A stretch of 64,000 nucleotides of DNA from Planctomycetaceae bacterium (GCA_011525755.1 WYBS01000020.1:62001-126000), one strand, 5' to 3'. Counted from the stretch's first letter, positions 48,152 to 57,600 are shown. Made by a program: numbers and translations. The notes: generated from the sequence alone by a model not told the origin.

Positions 48152-49498
48152 TTAACCGTTGACCTGGAGGACCACGCGGAGGGTGGTGGTGGGGGGCAGG
48201 CGGTCGAGGGTGGTCGCGTGGTGGCCCTCCGCGGTCACGCGCAGGCGCGCGTGCGTGCCGCCGAGCCCCGCGAGCCGGAAGCGGCCCTGCTCGTCCGACG
48301 TCGCCGTGATCACGGGCCGGCCGTCCTCCTCCGGCAGGCCGACCGCGCTCACCTTGGCGTGCGGCAAGGGCAGCCCCGCCGCGTCCACCACGAAGCCGCC
48401 GATCGAGAAGCCCGGCGAGAGCACGATCTCGATCGGCTCCCCGCCGACCTCCACGTCGGGCAGGACCCGCCGCGCGCAGCCGGGCGCGTAGGCCTCGACC
48501 GCGTAGCGCGCCGCGGCGAACCCCGCCGCCGCGAACTCGCCGTTCGCGTCCGCCTCCACGCGCAGTCCCGGCAGGGGCGTCGCGAAGTCCGCGTCGAGCA
48601 TCGGGCGGAAGAGGAGCACCGCGCGCGCCGCCGAGGACCCGTCCGCGCGCCGCACGACGCCCTTCGCATGCGCCGGGGCAGGCAGCGCGATCTCCCCCGG
48701 CGCGATCCGCACGGGCAGCCCGCGGAAGGTCCCGAAGGCCTGCGCGCCCTCCGGCAGCCGCCCCCGGAACGCCCCGTCCTTGCCCACCTTCCATGTCGTG
48801 CGGAAGAGCAGCATCTCGTCGCTCCCGGGCGACGGCACGAGCCCCATGACCGCGAGGTCCCCCGCGCCCCCCCCGATCAGCGTGCCCTCGATGAGCCTCC
48901 CCTCGCGGAGCACGAGGTCCCCGCTCTCCGCGACGGCCGGCGCGAAGCCGTTCTTCGTCGCGCAGACCGACCCCGCGAGGTCCGGCAAGTCGTAGCGCCC
49001 CTGCGCGTCCGTCTCCGCCGATGCCGCCTCGGTCCCGTCCTCCGCGAGGAGCACGACGCGCGCCGGCGCGGGCGTCACCTTCCCGGTGCGGCGCCGCTCG
49101 GGCCCCACCGCGAGCAGGACCTCGCTCGTGACGCCGGGGTCCGCCCACGTCTCCACCTTCTGCCCGTCGACCGTCGTCTCGACGCGCACCGGCCCCGGGC
49201 CGAGCCCCTTCACGTGCACGCGGCCGCGCGCGTCGCTCTCCGCCTCCGCCTCGCCGCCGGAGAGCCGCTCGAGGAGCACGCGCGCGCCCGCGACGGGCGT
49301 CCGGTCCTCCGCGCGCAGGACGGTCACGCGGAGCGAGCCCGCGGCGTCGCTCGTCTCGGGCCTGCTCGCGGGCTCCGCGCGCGACCTCCCTCCGGGCAGG
49401 AAGCCCCCGAGGAGGTTCCCCAAGGGGAGCAGGAGCGCAAGCAGGATCAGGAGGAGGAGGGCGCCAAGGAGGCGCGGGCGGCTGCTCTTGCGCGACAT
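48152..49498 (-). CDS. Membrane-anchored protein with carboxypeptidase regulatory-like domains
   Basis: 448 residues. Basic N-terminus then one hydrophobic helix (about 12-33, LLGALLLLILLALLLPLG) as anchor. Beta-sandwich repeats follow: LRVTVLRAEDRTPVAGARVLL, SDARGRVHVKG, TDAQGRYDLPDL, VRRADGSSAARAVLLF, DANGEFAAAGF, VDAAGLPLPHAKV, SDEQGRFRLAGL. It is a paralogue of the genes at 8437 and 42484. ATG 49498 is taken; ATG 49531 (MNYSPGPR) lies in a G-run motif and is less likely. It is divergent from the HEAT gene at 49555. No enzyme motif. Confidence 0.7.
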   Translation of the reverse strand: MSRKSSRPRLLGALLLLILLALLLPLGNLLGGFLPGGRSRAEPASRPETSDAAGSLRVTVLRAEDRTPVAGARVLLERLSGGEAEAESDARGRVHVKGLGPGPVRVETTVDGQKVETWADPGVTSEVLLAVGPERRRTGKVTPAPARVVLLAEDGTEAASAETDAQGRYDLPDLAGSVCATKNGFAPAVAESGDLVLREGRLIEGTLIGGGAGDLAVMGLVPSPGSDEMLLFRTTWKVGKDGAFRGRLPEGAQAFGTFRGLPVRIAPGEIALPAPAHAKGVVRRADGSSAARAVLLFRPMLDADFATPLPGLRVEADANGEFAAAGFAAARYAVEAYAPGCARRVLPDVEVGGEPIEIVLSPGFSIGGFVVDAAGLPLPHAKVSAVGLPEEDGRPVITATSDEQGRFRLAGLGGTHARLRVTAEGHHATTLDRLPPTTTLRVVLQVNG

Positions 49499-49521
49499 GA
49501 GGGGGCTCCGGGGGCCGGGGC

Positions 49522-49527
49522 TATAAT
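49522..49527 (+). promoter_or_regulatory. Perfect -10 box TATAAT
   Basis: TATAAT directly after a G-run motif copy (49499-49520), 27 bases before ATG 49555 with GGAG in between. The -35 region is inside the G-run, so the G-run may replace or modify it. Confidence 0.55.
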
Positions 49528-49554
49528 TCACCCATCGGCAGGAGTGAATCCCCC

Positions 49555-50397
49555 ATGAAATACGCTTCCATCACGCTCGCCTGCCTCCTCGGGGTCGCGT
49601 CCGCCCAGGAGGAGGAGAAAAACCCCCCGGAGCAGGCACCCGAACAGCCCGCGGAAGAGGGCGCCGACGAGGGCGAAGAGAGCGAGAAGATGCCCCCGCC
49701 CGCCGCGGCCCCGAGCGACCCGAAGAAGATCATCGCGGACCTGACGCTCGCCAACGCCGCGAAGGACGTGGGGCGCATCGACAGCGCCGCCAAGGAGGCG
49801 CTCGCGTGGGCGAAGGGCGCGAAGGACGAGGCGACGGCCGAGACCCTCGCGACGGAGCTCACCGACTCCATCAAGGCAGCCAAGGGCAACTACGGCACCC
49901 TCAACGTCGTCGTGGAGGCGCTCGGGGAGCTTCGCACCAAGGAGGGCCTGAAGGCGCTGAAGAAGATCGCCTTCCAGAGGAAGGCGAAGGATGCGCAGGA
50001 GGAGAAGCTCCAGGGGATCGCGCTCCTCGGCGTCGGCAAGTTCGGCGACCCGAAGGACGTCGCGGCGTTCGAGGAGGCCGCGAAGAGCGAGAGCGTCGTG
50101 GTCGCCAAGGGGGCCTACGAGGCGCTCGGCCTCTACGGACCCGCGAAGGCGAAGGTCCGGAAGCAGTGCGCCGAGCTGCTCATGAAGCGGCTCGACATGG
50201 AGTACCCGAGCTCCGGCGGCCAGGGCGGCAAGAGCGTCAGCGCGGAGAAGCAGGCGCGCTGGGCCGAGGTCTCGCCGGCCATGGTCAACTCGATGAAGTC
50301 CCTCTGCCGCGAGAACACCATCAACGACATCGACAACTGGCGCGAGTGGTGGAAGGAGAACAAGAAGAAGCCCTGGAAGGACGACGACGAGAGCTGA
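49555..50397 (+). CDS. Exported HEAT-like protein with acidic N-terminal region
   Basis: 280 residues. Signal peptide (about 1-18, ending ASAQEE), then an acidic Pro/Glu-rich linker (EEKNPPEQAPEQPAEEGADEG). Helical repeats with LGVGKFGDPKDVAAFEEAAK and AKGAYEALGLYGPAK follow. The C-terminal segment IDNWREWWKENKKKPWK echoes the end of the HEAT protein at 47393. Perfect TATAAT and GGAG upstream. Probably periplasmic. Its TGA lies just before a small membrane-protein gene. No enzymatic motif. Confidence 0.65.
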   Translation: MKYASITLACLLGVASAQEEEKNPPEQAPEQPAEEGADEGEESEKMPPPAAAPSDPKKIIADLTLANAAKDVGRIDSAAKEALAWAKGAKDEATAETLATELTDSIKAAKGNYGTLNVVVEALGELRTKEGLKALKKIAFQRKAKDAQEEKLQGIALLGVGKFGDPKDVAAFEEAAKSESVVVAKGAYEALGLYGPAKAKVRKQCAELLMKRLDMEYPSSGGQGGKSVSAEKQARWAEVSPAMVNSMKSLCRENTINDIDNWREWWKENKKKPWKDDDES

Positions 50398-50399
50398 TC

Positions 50400-50609
50400 A
50401 TGAAGAGACCGGCGATCCTCGCCGTGCTCTTGCTGGGCGCGAGCGCGTCGGTCGTCGCGATCGGTCTCACCGTCCTCTCCAACTGGTTCTTCCGCGGGCA
50501 GGCGGGCATCTCGGGCGACCAGGTCGCGCGCCTCGTCATCCTCGGCTTCGTGATCGGCACGATGCCCCTTGGGCTCCTCTGGGCCCGCTCGCGGAAGAGG
50601 GATCGGTAG
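50400..50609 (+). CDS. Small two-helix membrane protein
   Basis: 69 residues. MKRPAILAVLLLGASASVV and a following hydrophobic part form the first helix; VARLVILGFVIGTMPLGLLW forms the second; the C-terminus is basic (ARSRKRDR). It starts two bases after the stop of the HEAT gene (TGATCATG) and is likely translated with it. No Shine-Dalgarno sequence. No family recognised. A gene too small for confident naming, but the operon position and hydrophobic pattern support it. Confidence 0.5.
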   Translation: MKRPAILAVLLLGASASVVAIGLTVLSNWFFRGQAGISGDQVARLVILGFVIGTMPLGLLWARSRKRDR

Positions 50610-50619
50610 CCGTCCGCTC

Positions 50620-50836
50620 GGTGCCTGTGAAGAAATCCCGGCGTCGGCCGGAGGCCGCGCGAGAAGCCGATCCCGAAGGGACGCCGCTCTGCGCGGCCGC
50701 GCAAGCGGTCGCGTTGCGGCGCCGGCGAGGCGCGACGCCGACCTGGGTTGACGGAGAAACCCAGCGAGGCGGCGCGCCGAAGCCGGGCCGCTTCGTAGCC
50801 GGCCGAAGCCAGCGGGGATTTGTTCACAAGCTCTCA
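50620..50836 (-). repeat. Dispersed inverted-repeat element, copy A (with about 65-bp insert)
   Basis: Fills the gap between convergent genes. On the minus strand it starts TGAGAGCTTG, where TGA is the stop codon of the protease gene at 50834. It aligns over nearly its whole length to copy B at 57453-57600, in the opposite orientation on the map but the same orientation relative to the upstream gene. Copy A holds an extra 65 bp with its own stem (CTGGGTT/AACCCAG). Ends are imperfect inverted repeats of about 30 bp; the distal one (near 50620) is more worn. Confidence 0.8.
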
Positions 50837-51505
50837 GTCCCGCCGCGCGAGCGAGAGCATGTAGAGGAGCTGCAGGACCGCGGTGACCGCGGCCGCGACG
50901 TACGTGAGCGCCGCCGCGCCGAGCACCTTCGAGACGCCCGCCTCCTCCTCCTGCGTGGTGACGATCCCGCTCGACGCGAGCAGCGCCTTCGCGCGGCTCG
51001 ATGCGTTGAACTCCGTCGGGAGCGTCACGAGCTGGAAGAGGATCATCGCGGCGAAGAGCGCGATCCCGGCGTAGATCATGCCGGTCGCGTTCGCGAAGAT
51101 GCCGATGAAGAAGAGGATCATCCAGAGGCGGTCGCCGATCATCGCGACCGGCACGATCGCGGACCGGAGCTTCAACGGAAGGTAGGCGTCGGCGTGCTGG
51201 ATGGCGTGGCCGGCCTCATGGGCGGCGACGGCCACCGACGAGATCGAGCGGCCCTGGTAGACCTCGGGCGAGAGGCGGAGCGCCTTCGCGCGGGGATCGT
51301 AGTGGTCGGTGAGCATGCCCCGGTGGGGCTCGATCCGCACGTCCGAGATCCCCGCGGCGCGGAGGATGGATGCGGCCGCCTCGGCGCCGGACATCCCGCT
51401 CCGCACGCCCACCCTGGCGTAGCGGTGGAACGTCGAGCGCACCCGGGCCGCGGCCCAGAGGGAGGGGATCGCGAGGAGCGCGGTGACGAGGTACCAGCCA
51501 AGCAT
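50834..51505 (-). CDS. Zinc-dependent membrane protease, YugP-like
   Basis: 223 residues. N-terminal helix ([14 protein letters not shown]), then a cytoplasmic or periplasmic loop with [40 protein letters not shown] and the zinc-binding HEAGH in [17 protein letters not shown]; three further helices follow. This matches the YugP/DUF2 'Zn-dependent protease' family, full length. Likely function is membrane-protein quality control. ATG 51505. The gene is divergent from groEL1 across about 300 bases. Its stop codon is the first codon of the dispersed repeat. Confidence 0.88.
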   Translation of the reverse strand: MLGWYLVTALLAIPSLWAAARVRSTFHRYARVGVRSGMSGAEAAASILRAAGISDVRIEPHRGMLTDHYDPRAKALRLSPEVYQGRSISSVAVAAHEAGHAIQHADAYLPLKLRSAIVPVAMIGDRLWMILFFIGIFANATGMIYAGIALFAAMILFQLVTLPTEFNASSRAKALLASSGIVTTQEEEAGVSKVLGAAALTYVAAAVTAVLQLLYMLSLARRD

Positions 51506-51706
51506 GGCGGGACCGGCCGCGAACCCCGTGCCGACCTTTTGCCCGGCCTGTCGCGGCTCCCCCGGGTGGACGCGGCGCAGGGCTTCCCCCGCCTCTTGCC
51601 CCCTTCCCGGCGGAGTCGCGGCCCCCGGAGCCCCCTCCCTTCGCCGCCGCCGGCTCTGCCACCCTGCGCCAAGGGCTTGTCATTCTGGCAAGGCCCCGGC
51701 GGTGCC

Positions 51707-51732
51707 TGCGGCGCCTAACCTTTTGCGCCGCA
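51707..51732. promoter_or_regulatory. Inverted repeat upstream of groEL1, possible heat-shock operator
   Basis: TGCGGCGC (51707-51714) and GCGCCGCA (51725-51732) are perfect inverted arms with a 10-base AT-richer centre containing TAACCT, a possible -10 box. It is not the CIRCE sequence. The gap 51506-51803 holds no gene, only this and a G-run copy near 51620. Confidence 0.35.
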
Positions 51733-51803
51733 ACGACTTGCGATCCGCACGGGCATCGGCACCGCGTTCGCTTTCCTGCACGGCTTCCAAGGAGGAAGTA
51801 CGG

Positions 51804-53450
51804 ATGGCGAAGCAGCTCGCATTCGAGCATGAGGCGCGGGAGCACCTGCGGAACGGCATCGCGAAGCTCGCGAAGGCCGTGCGGACGACGTTCGGTCCCC
51901 GCGGGCGCACCGCCGTCATCGACAAGGGTTGGGGCAACCCGACGGTCACGAAGGACGGCGTCAGCGTCGCGGAGGAGGTCGAGCTCAGCGACCCCTACGA
52001 GAACCTCGGCGCGCAGCTCCTGAAGGAGGCCGCCACGAAGACGTCCGACGTCGCCGGCGACGGCACGACGACCGCGACCGTCCTCGCGGAGGCGATCTTC
52101 AACCAGAGCCTCCGCTTCGTCTCCTCGGGCGCGAGCGTCGCGGCGATCGGCCGCGGCATGCGCATCGCCGTCGAGAAGGTGACGGGCTTCTTCGAGGGGT
52201 TCGCGCGAAAGATCGAGACGAAGGAGGAGATCCGCCAGGTCGGCACCATCGCGGCGAACGGCGACCTCGAGGTCGGCAAGATGATCGCCGAGGCGATGGA
52301 GAAGGTCGGCCGCGACGGCGTCATCACCGTCGAGGAGGGCAAGGGCATCGAGACCACCGTCGAGGTCGTCGAGGGCATGCAGTTCGACCGCGGCTTCGCG
52401 AGCCCGCACTTCGTGACCGATCCCGACCGGATGGAGTGCGTGCTCGAGGACGCCTACGTCCTCATCTACGACGACAAGATCTCGGCCGCGGCCGACCTCG
52501 TGCCGCTGCTCGAGCAGATCTCGAAGGCGGGGAAGCCGCTGCTCGTCATCGCGGAGTCGGTCGAGGGGGACGCCCTCGCGACTCTCGTCGTCAACAAGCT
52601 CCGCGGCGTGCTCAAGGGTTGCGCCGTGAAGGCGCCCGGCTACGGCGACCGCAGGAAGGCGATGCTCGAGGACATCGCGGTCCTCGTCAAGGGCAAGCCG
52701 GTCTTCAAGGAGCTCGGCCTGCGCCTCGACAACGTCTCGCTGAAGGACCTCGGCCGCGCGAAGCGCATCGTGATCGACGCCGAGAACACGACCATGGTCA
52801 AGGGCGCCGGCGCGCCGGCCGACATCAGCGCGCGCTGCTCCCAGATCCGGCGCGAGATCGAGCAGAGCGACAGCGACTACGACAAGGAGAAGCTCCAGGA
52901 GCGGCTCGCACGGCTCTCCGGCGGCGTCGCCGAGATCCACGTCGGCGCGGCGACCGAGAGCGAGATGAAGGAGAAGAAGGCGCGCGTCGAGGATGCGCTC
53001 CATGCGACGCGGGCCGCGATCGAGGAGGGAGTGCTCCCCGGCGGCGGCGTCGCGCTCGTCCGCGCCCGCGACGCGGTCCTCAAGAACCTGAAGCTCGACT
53101 CGCACGACGAGCAGCTCGGCGTGCGCATCATCCACGACGCGCTCTCCGTCCCCGCCGCGGCGATCGCGGAGAACGCCGGCCACGACGGTGCGCTGGTCGT
53201 GAAGAAGATCAGCAAGGGAACCGGCGCCATGGGCTTCGACTCGGCCACCGGCGAGACCGGCGACATGTTCAAGCTCGGGATCGTGGACCCCGCCAAGGTG
53301 ACCCGCTCGGCGCTCCAGAACGCGGCCTCGGTCGCGTCGCTCCTGCTCTCGACGGAGGCGCTGATCACCGACGTCCCGGAGAAGAAGGGCGAGGGCGGCG
53401 ACGAGGGCCACCACCATCACGACGAGTTCGGCGGAGACGAGGACTGGTAA
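51804..53450 (+). CDS. groEL: Chaperonin GroEL, paralogue 1
   Basis: 548 residues, class I chaperonin. The equatorial ATP site is kept ([30 protein letters not shown]), as are the apical and hinge blocks ([57 protein letters not shown]). The C-terminus is not the usual GGM tail; it is His- and Asp-rich ([15 protein letters not shown]), which could bind metals or alter the cavity. AAGGAGGA lies eight bases before ATG 51804. It heads the groEL1-groES-groEL2 set and is more divergent than the second copy (for example [15 protein letters not shown] in the AAGM region). Confidence 0.95.
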   Translation: MAKQLAFEHEAREHLRNGIAKLAKAVRTTFGPRGRTAVIDKGWGNPTVTKDGVSVAEEVELSDPYENLGAQLLKEAATKTSDVAGDGTTTATVLAEAIFNQSLRFVSSGASVAAIGRGMRIAVEKVTGFFEGFARKIETKEEIRQVGTIAANGDLEVGKMIAEAMEKVGRDGVITVEEGKGIETTVEVVEGMQFDRGFASPHFVTDPDRMECVLEDAYVLIYDDKISAAADLVPLLEQISKAGKPLLVIAESVEGDALATLVVNKLRGVLKGCAVKAPGYGDRRKAMLEDIAVLVKGKPVFKELGLRLDNVSLKDLGRAKRIVIDAENTTMVKGAGAPADISARCSQIRREIEQSDSDYDKEKLQERLARLSGGVAEIHVGAATESEMKEKKARVEDALHATRAAIEEGVLPGGGVALVRARDAVLKNLKLDSHDEQLGVRIIHDALSVPAAAIAENAGHDGALVVKKISKGTGAMGFDSATGETGDMFKLGIVDPAKVTRSALQNAASVASLLLSTEALITDVPEKKGEGGDEGHHHHDEFGGDEDW

Positions 53451-53467
53451 TCGGAGGAACTGGGACC

Positions 53468-53761
53468 ATGACGAAGATTCGACCCCTAGAGGACAGGATC
53501 GTGGTGAAGCCCCTCGAGGGCGAGCAGAAGACCGCGGGCGGGATCTACCTCCCGGACACGGCCAAGGAGAAGCCCATCCAGGGCGAGGTGATCGCCGTCG
53601 GGCCGGGCAAGTACATCGAGTCGAAGGGGGACCGCATGCCGCCGGCGCTCCGGGTCGGCGACAAGGTCATCTTCGGCAAGTACGCGGGCGCGGAGGTGCG
53701 TATCGCGGGCGAGGAGCTGAAGATCCTCGAGATGAAGGACGTCCTCGCGAAGGTCGAGTAG
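53468..53761 (+). CDS. groES: Co-chaperonin GroES
   Basis: 97 residues, full Gro[46 protein letters not shown] with the mobile loop ([13 protein letters not shown]), then [35 protein letters not shown] precedes ATG 53468. It lies between two groEL genes, 17 bases after the first, so both chaperonins could use it. The second groEL starts 37 bases later after a G-run motif copy. Confidence 0.97.
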   Translation: MTKIRPLEDRIVVKPLEGEQKTAGGIYLPDTAKEKPIQGEVIAVGPGKYIESKGDRMPPALRVGDKVIFGKYAGAEVRIAGEELKILEMKDVLAKVE

Positions 53762-53798
53762 AGGGGGCCCCGGGGGCCGCCGAAAGGGAGACAAAGAC

Positions 53799-55406
53799 GT
53801 GGCGAAGCAGATTCTCTTCGATACGGAGGCGCGCCAGCGCGTCTTCGAGGGCGTGAAGAAGGCCGCGGGCGTCGTCAAGGCGACGCTCGGCCCCGGCGGG
53901 CGCAACATCATCCTGCAGAAGTCCTTCGGCAAGCCGGTCATCACGCGCGACGGCGTGACCGTGGCGAAGGAAGTGGAGCTCGAGGAGCCCTTCGAGAACA
54001 TGGGCGCGAAGATGGTGAAGGAGGTCGCCAGCAAGACGAACGACGTCGCGGGCGACGGCACCACCACCGCGAGCCTGCTCCTCGAGGCGATCTACGCCGA
54101 GGGGATGAAGGCGCTCGCCGCGGGCGGCGCGCCGGTCCTCCTCCAGCGCGGGATCGACAAGGCGACCGCCGCGGTCGTCCAGGCGCTCGAGAAGATGACG
54201 ACGCCCGTCCAGGGCCGGAAGCAGATCGAGCAGGTCGCGACCCTTGCCGCCAACCACGACAAGGAGATCGGCTCGATGATCGCGGACGCGATCGAGAAGG
54301 CCGGCAAGCAGGGCGTGATCACCGTCGAGGAGGGGAAGGGCATCGAGTCGACCCTCGAGACGGTGGACGGCCTCCAGTTCGACAAGGGCTTCATCTCGCC
54401 CTACTTCATCACCGACGGCGAGTCGCTCAACTGCGTGCTCGAGGACGTCTCGATCCTCTTCTACGAGAAGAAGCTCTCCTCGCTGCGCGAGCTCGTGCCC
54501 GTGCTCGAGAAGGTGGCCCACGCGGGCCGGCCGATCCTCGTGATCGCCGAGGACGTCGACGGCGAGGCCCTCGCCGCCCTCGTCATCAACCGGCTGCGCG
54601 GCGTCCTCAAGGCGTGCGCGGTCAAGGCGCCGGGCTTCGGCGACCGCCGGAAGGCGATGCTCGAGGACATGGCGATCCTGACCGGCGGCACGTTCCTCTC
54701 CGAGGACACCGGCACGAAGCTCGAGAACGTCGCCCTCGAGCACCTCGGCCATGCCGAGAAGGTGATCGTCGAGAAGGAGAAGACGACGATCGTCGGCGGC
54801 GGCGGCAAGAAGTCCGCGATCGAGCAGCGCATCAAGCAGATCAAGGCGCAGATCGAGAAGGCGACCTCCGACTACGACAGGGAGAAGCTCGAGGAGCGCC
54901 TCGCGAAGCTCAGCGGCGGCGTCGCGGTCGTCAAGGTCGGCGGCAAGACCGAGAGCGAGATGAAGGAGCGCAAGTTCCGCGTGGACGACGCGCTCCATGC
55001 CACCCGCGCGGCCGTCGAGGAGGGGATCGTCCCCGGCGGCGGCGTCGCGCTCCTCCGCGCCCGCGAGGCGGTCGAGAGGATGAAGCTCGAGGGCGACGAG
55101 CGCATCGGGGCGCAGATCCTCAAGGACGCCCTCTCGCTGCCCGTGAAGACGATCGCCCACAACGCGGGCGAGAACGGCTCGCTGGCGGTCGCCGAGATCC
55201 TCGACCGGAAGGAGAAGAATTTCGGGTACGACGCGCTCAGCAAGACCTACGGCGACATGATCGAGATGGGGATCCTCGACCCCCTGAAGGTCGTCCGGGT
55301 CGCGCTGCAGAACGCGGCGGGCCGCGCGGGCCTCATGCTCACGATGGAGACCGTGATCACCGACCTGAAGGAGAAGGAGAAGGCCGCGGTCGGCGCGACG
55401 GCCTGA
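53799..55406 (+). CDS. groEL: Chaperonin GroEL, paralogue 2
   Basis: 535 residues. Same fold as paralogue 1: [97 protein letters not shown]. It ends [11 protein letters not shown] without a GGM tail. GTG start with AAAGGGAG upstream (53783-53790). It is closer to standard GroEL ([20 protein letters not shown]) than paralogue 1 and may be the housekeeping copy, though that is only inference. dnaJ follows after 54 bases. Confidence 0.95.
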   Translation: MAKQILFDTEARQRVFEGVKKAAGVVKATLGPGGRNIILQKSFGKPVITRDGVTVAKEVELEEPFENMGAKMVKEVASKTNDVAGDGTTTASLLLEAIYAEGMKALAAGGAPVLLQRGIDKATAAVVQALEKMTTPVQGRKQIEQVATLAANHDKEIGSMIADAIEKAGKQGVITVEEGKGIESTLETVDGLQFDKGFISPYFITDGESLNCVLEDVSILFYEKKLSSLRELVPVLEKVAHAGRPILVIAEDVDGEALAALVINRLRGVLKACAVKAPGFGDRRKAMLEDMAILTGGTFLSEDTGTKLENVALEHLGHAEKVIVEKEKTTIVGGGGKKSAIEQRIKQIKAQIEKATSDYDREKLEERLAKLSGGVAVVKVGGKTESEMKERKFRVDDALHATRAAVEEGIVPGGGVALLRAREAVERMKLEGDERIGAQILKDALSLPVKTIAHNAGENGSLAVAEILDRKEKNFGYDALSKTYGDMIEMGILDPLKVVRVALQNAAGRAGLMLTMETVITDLKEKEKAAVGATA

Positions 55407-55460
55407 CCGGAAAAGACATGTTCCGGGGGGGCCCCCGCGCCCCCCCGGCATAGAAACGCG

Positions 55461-56609
55461 ATGAGCCCCGTGTCCGACAAGCGCGACTACTACGAGGTCC
55501 TCGGGGTTCCGAAGAACGCCCCTCCCGAGGAGATCAAGAAGGCCTACCGCCGGATCGCGCTCAAGTACCACCCGGACAAGAATCCGGGGGACAAGGAGGC
55601 GGAGGAGATCTTCAAGGAGGCGGCGGAGGCGTACGAGGTGCTCTCCGACAAGGAGAGGCGTGCCCAGTACGACCGGTTCGGCCACAAGGGGGTCGGCGGC
55701 GCGCCGCACTTCGGCAGCGTCGAGGACATCTTCAGCGCGTTCGGCGACATCTTCGGCGGTCGCGGCGGCTCGATCTTCGAGCAGATCTTCGAGGGGTTCG
55801 CAGGGGGGCGCGGGGGGCAGCAGCGCGCGCAGCGCGGCCGCGGCGCCCACCTGAAGGTGGACCTCGAGATCACGCTCCAGGACGTGGCGGACGGCGTGAA
55901 GAGGACGATCCAGATCCAGCGCAGCGAGCCGTGCGACGACTGCCGCGGCTCGGGGGCGCAGCCGGGCACGTCGCCCGTCCGCTGCACCCAGTGCGGCGGG
56001 CGCGGATTCGTCGCGGTGCAGCAGGGGTTCTTCGCGATGCGCTCGACGTGCCCCCTTTGCCGCGGTGCGGGCGAGGTCATCGAGCGCCCCTGCCGCGCGT
56101 GCGCCGGGAGCGGCCGCGTCCCGAAGGCGCGCGAGGTGAGCGTCTCGATCCCGCCCGGCGTCGAGGAGGGCATGCAGCTGCGGCTCTCCGGCGAGGGCGA
56201 GGCGGGGCCGCACGGCGGCGGCCGCGGCGACCTCTTCGTCGAGGTGCACGTGAAGGAGCATCCGCTCTTCCGCCGGAGCGGCGAGGACGTCCTCCTCGAC
56301 CTCCCGGTCGGCTTCGCCCAGGCGGCGCTCGGCGCGGAGATCGAGGTGCCGACGATCAAGGGGAAGAGCCAGCTGAAGATCCCGAAGGGCACGCAGTCGG
56401 GGACGACGCTCCGGATGCGCGGCCAGGGGCTCCCGAGGCTCGACGGCTACGGCGTCGGCAACCAGCTCGTGCGCGTTCTCGTCGAGGTTCCCACGAAGCT
56501 CACCGCGGAGCAGAACGACCTGCTGCGGAAGTACGCGGCGCTCGAGCAGCAGAATGTGGGCGCGCGGCAGAAGGGCTTCTGGGACAAGGTGAAGGAGCTC
56601 TTCGAATGA
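55461..56609 (+). CDS. dnaJ: Chaperone protein DnaJ
   Basis: 382 residues, type I DnaJ. J domain [35 protein letters not shown] with HPD; a Gly/Phe-rich stretch ([18 protein letters not shown]); four CxxCxGxG zinc motifs [32 protein letters not shown]; then the substrate-binding C-terminal domain. ATG 55461; a GTG at 55470 ([13 protein letters not shown]) is an alternative. The Gly/Phe region contains a G-run motif copy (GGRGGQQ). The stop overlaps grpE by four bases. dnaK and hrcA are not in the window. Confidence 0.96.
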   Translation: MSPVSDKRDYYEVLGVPKNAPPEEIKKAYRRIALKYHPDKNPGDKEAEEIFKEAAEAYEVLSDKERRAQYDRFGHKGVGGAPHFGSVEDIFSAFGDIFGGRGGSIFEQIFEGFAGGRGGQQRAQRGRGAHLKVDLEITLQDVADGVKRTIQIQRSEPCDDCRGSGAQPGTSPVRCTQCGGRGFVAVQQGFFAMRSTCPLCRGAGEVIERPCRACAGSGRVPKAREVSVSIPPGVEEGMQLRLSGEGEAGPHGGGRGDLFVEVHVKEHPLFRRSGEDVLLDLPVGFAQAALGAEIEVPTIKGKSQLKIPKGTQSGTTLRMRGQGLPRLDGYGVGNQLVRVLVEVPTKLTAEQNDLLRKYAALEQQNVGARQKGFWDKVKELFE

Positions 56610-57166
56610 AGAAGAAGCACGAGGGGGCGGCGGGGGCCGAAGAGGCCGCGGCGGAGGCCGCGGGCACGGCCCCCGGCACCCCCCCCGATCCCGCCGCCGA
56701 GTGGCGCGACAAGTACCTGCGCGCGCTTGCCGAGCTGGACAACTACCGGAAGCGCCAGGAGCGGGACCGCGAGATCGCGCGGACCTACGCGACCGAGGCG
56801 CTGCTGCGCGACGTGCTGCCGGTCGTGGACGACCTCGAGACGGCGCTCTCGATCCAGGGCAGCCTCGAGTCGATCCGCGAGGGGGTCGCGCTCGCGCTCC
56901 GGCACCTCGTCAACGCGCTCGAGGCGAAGGGGATGAAGGCGATCGAGGCGCTCGGGCAGCCGTTCGACCCGCGGTTCCACGAGGCGATGGGCTTCCTGCC
57001 GGCGGCAGGAAAGGCAGCGAACACGGTCGTCGCCGAGCTCAAGAAGGGCTACGTGTTCCACGACCGCGTGCTGCGGCCCGCACGGGTGCAGATCGCGATG
57101 GGGCCGGTGCCGCCGGCCGGCGACGCCGATCAGGCGAACGGCGCCGGCGAGGCGGAAGAGGGCTAG
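56606..57166 (+). CDS. grpE: Nucleotide exchange factor GrpE
   Basis: 186 residues. Low-complexity acidic/Ala N-terminus ([19 protein letters not shown]), long helix ([46 protein letters not shown]), then the beta head with [28 protein letters not shown] and [25 protein letters not shown]. It releases ADP from DnaK. ATG overlaps the dnaJ stop. The C-terminal tail is acidic (GAGEAEEG). FmdB-like gene starts right after the stop. Confidence 0.95.
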   Translation: MKKKHEGAAGAEEAAAEAAGTAPGTPPDPAAEWRDKYLRALAELDNYRKRQERDREIARTYATEALLRDVLPVVDDLETALSIQGSLESIREGVALALRHLVNALEAKGMKAIEALGQPFDPRFHEAMGFLPAAGKAANTVVAELKKGYVFHDRVLRPARVQIAMGPVPPAGDADQANGAGEAEEG

Positions 57167-57167
57167 G

Positions 57168-57455
57168 ATGCCGACCTACGACTACCGCTGCGATGCGTGC
57201 CATCACGAGTTCGACGCGTTCCAGTCGATCATGGACGCGGCGCTCAGGAAGTGCCCGAAGTGCGGCAAGAACAAGCTCCGCCGGCTGATCGGCGCGGGCT
57301 CGGGCATCATCTTCAAGGGCTCGGGGTTCTACGAGACCGACTACAAGCGCTCGCGCGCGGGCTCGACCGGGCCCGCGGAGAAGCCCGCCGGGAAGAGCGA
57401 GTCGAAGCCGGAGTCGAAGCCCGAGAAGCCGTCGAGCAAGAAGAAGAAGGACTGA
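57168..57455 (+). CDS. FmdB-type zinc-ribbon protein
   Basis: 95 residues. YDYRCDACHHEFDAFQSIMD and RKCPKCGKNKLRRLIG form a single four-Cys zinc ribbon (CDAC, CPKC), then SGIIFKGSGFYETDYK, the standard FmdB/CxxC_CxxC_SSSS form, then a basic Lys/Ser/Pro tail (KPESKPEKPSSKKKKD). The family is common beside chaperone genes but its function is unproven. ATG one base after the grpE stop. Its own stop, TGA (57453-57455), is the first codon of repeat copy B. Confidence 0.9.
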   Translation: MPTYDYRCDACHHEFDAFQSIMDAALRKCPKCGKNKLRRLIGAGSGIIFKGSGFYETDYKRSRAGSTGPAEKPAGKSESKPESKPEKPSSKKKKD

Positions 57456-57600
57456 GAGCTTGTAGATCCCTGCTGGCTTCGGCCGGCTACGAAGCCGCCG
57501 CCGCAACGCGGCCGCTTGCGCGGCCGCGCAGAGCGGCGTCCCTTCGGGACCGGCTTCTCGCTCGGCCTCGGGCCGACGCCGGGATTTCTTCGCAAGCTCT
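57453..57600 (+). repeat. Dispersed inverted-repeat element, copy B
   Basis: Starts TGAGAGCTTG at the FmdB stop codon and ends CAAGCTCT (57593-57600). It matches copy A (50620-50836) when reversed, without the 65-bp insert. The two ends pair: TGAGAGCTTG with CAAGCTCTGA, extended to about 30 bp with mismatches. The interior folds into GC-rich stems (GCGGCCGC, CCTTCGGGA). No long coding frame of its own with support. Confidence 0.85.

Noticed and set aside
50621-51718. Plus-strand frame spanning repeat copy A and the protease gene antisense
   Set aside because: Its first part is the dispersed repeat and the remainder is the antisense of a clear zinc protease.
51506-51803. CIRCE element before groEL
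   Set aside because: I looked for TTAGCACTC-N9-GAGTGCTAA and close variants and found none; only a different inverted repeat is present.
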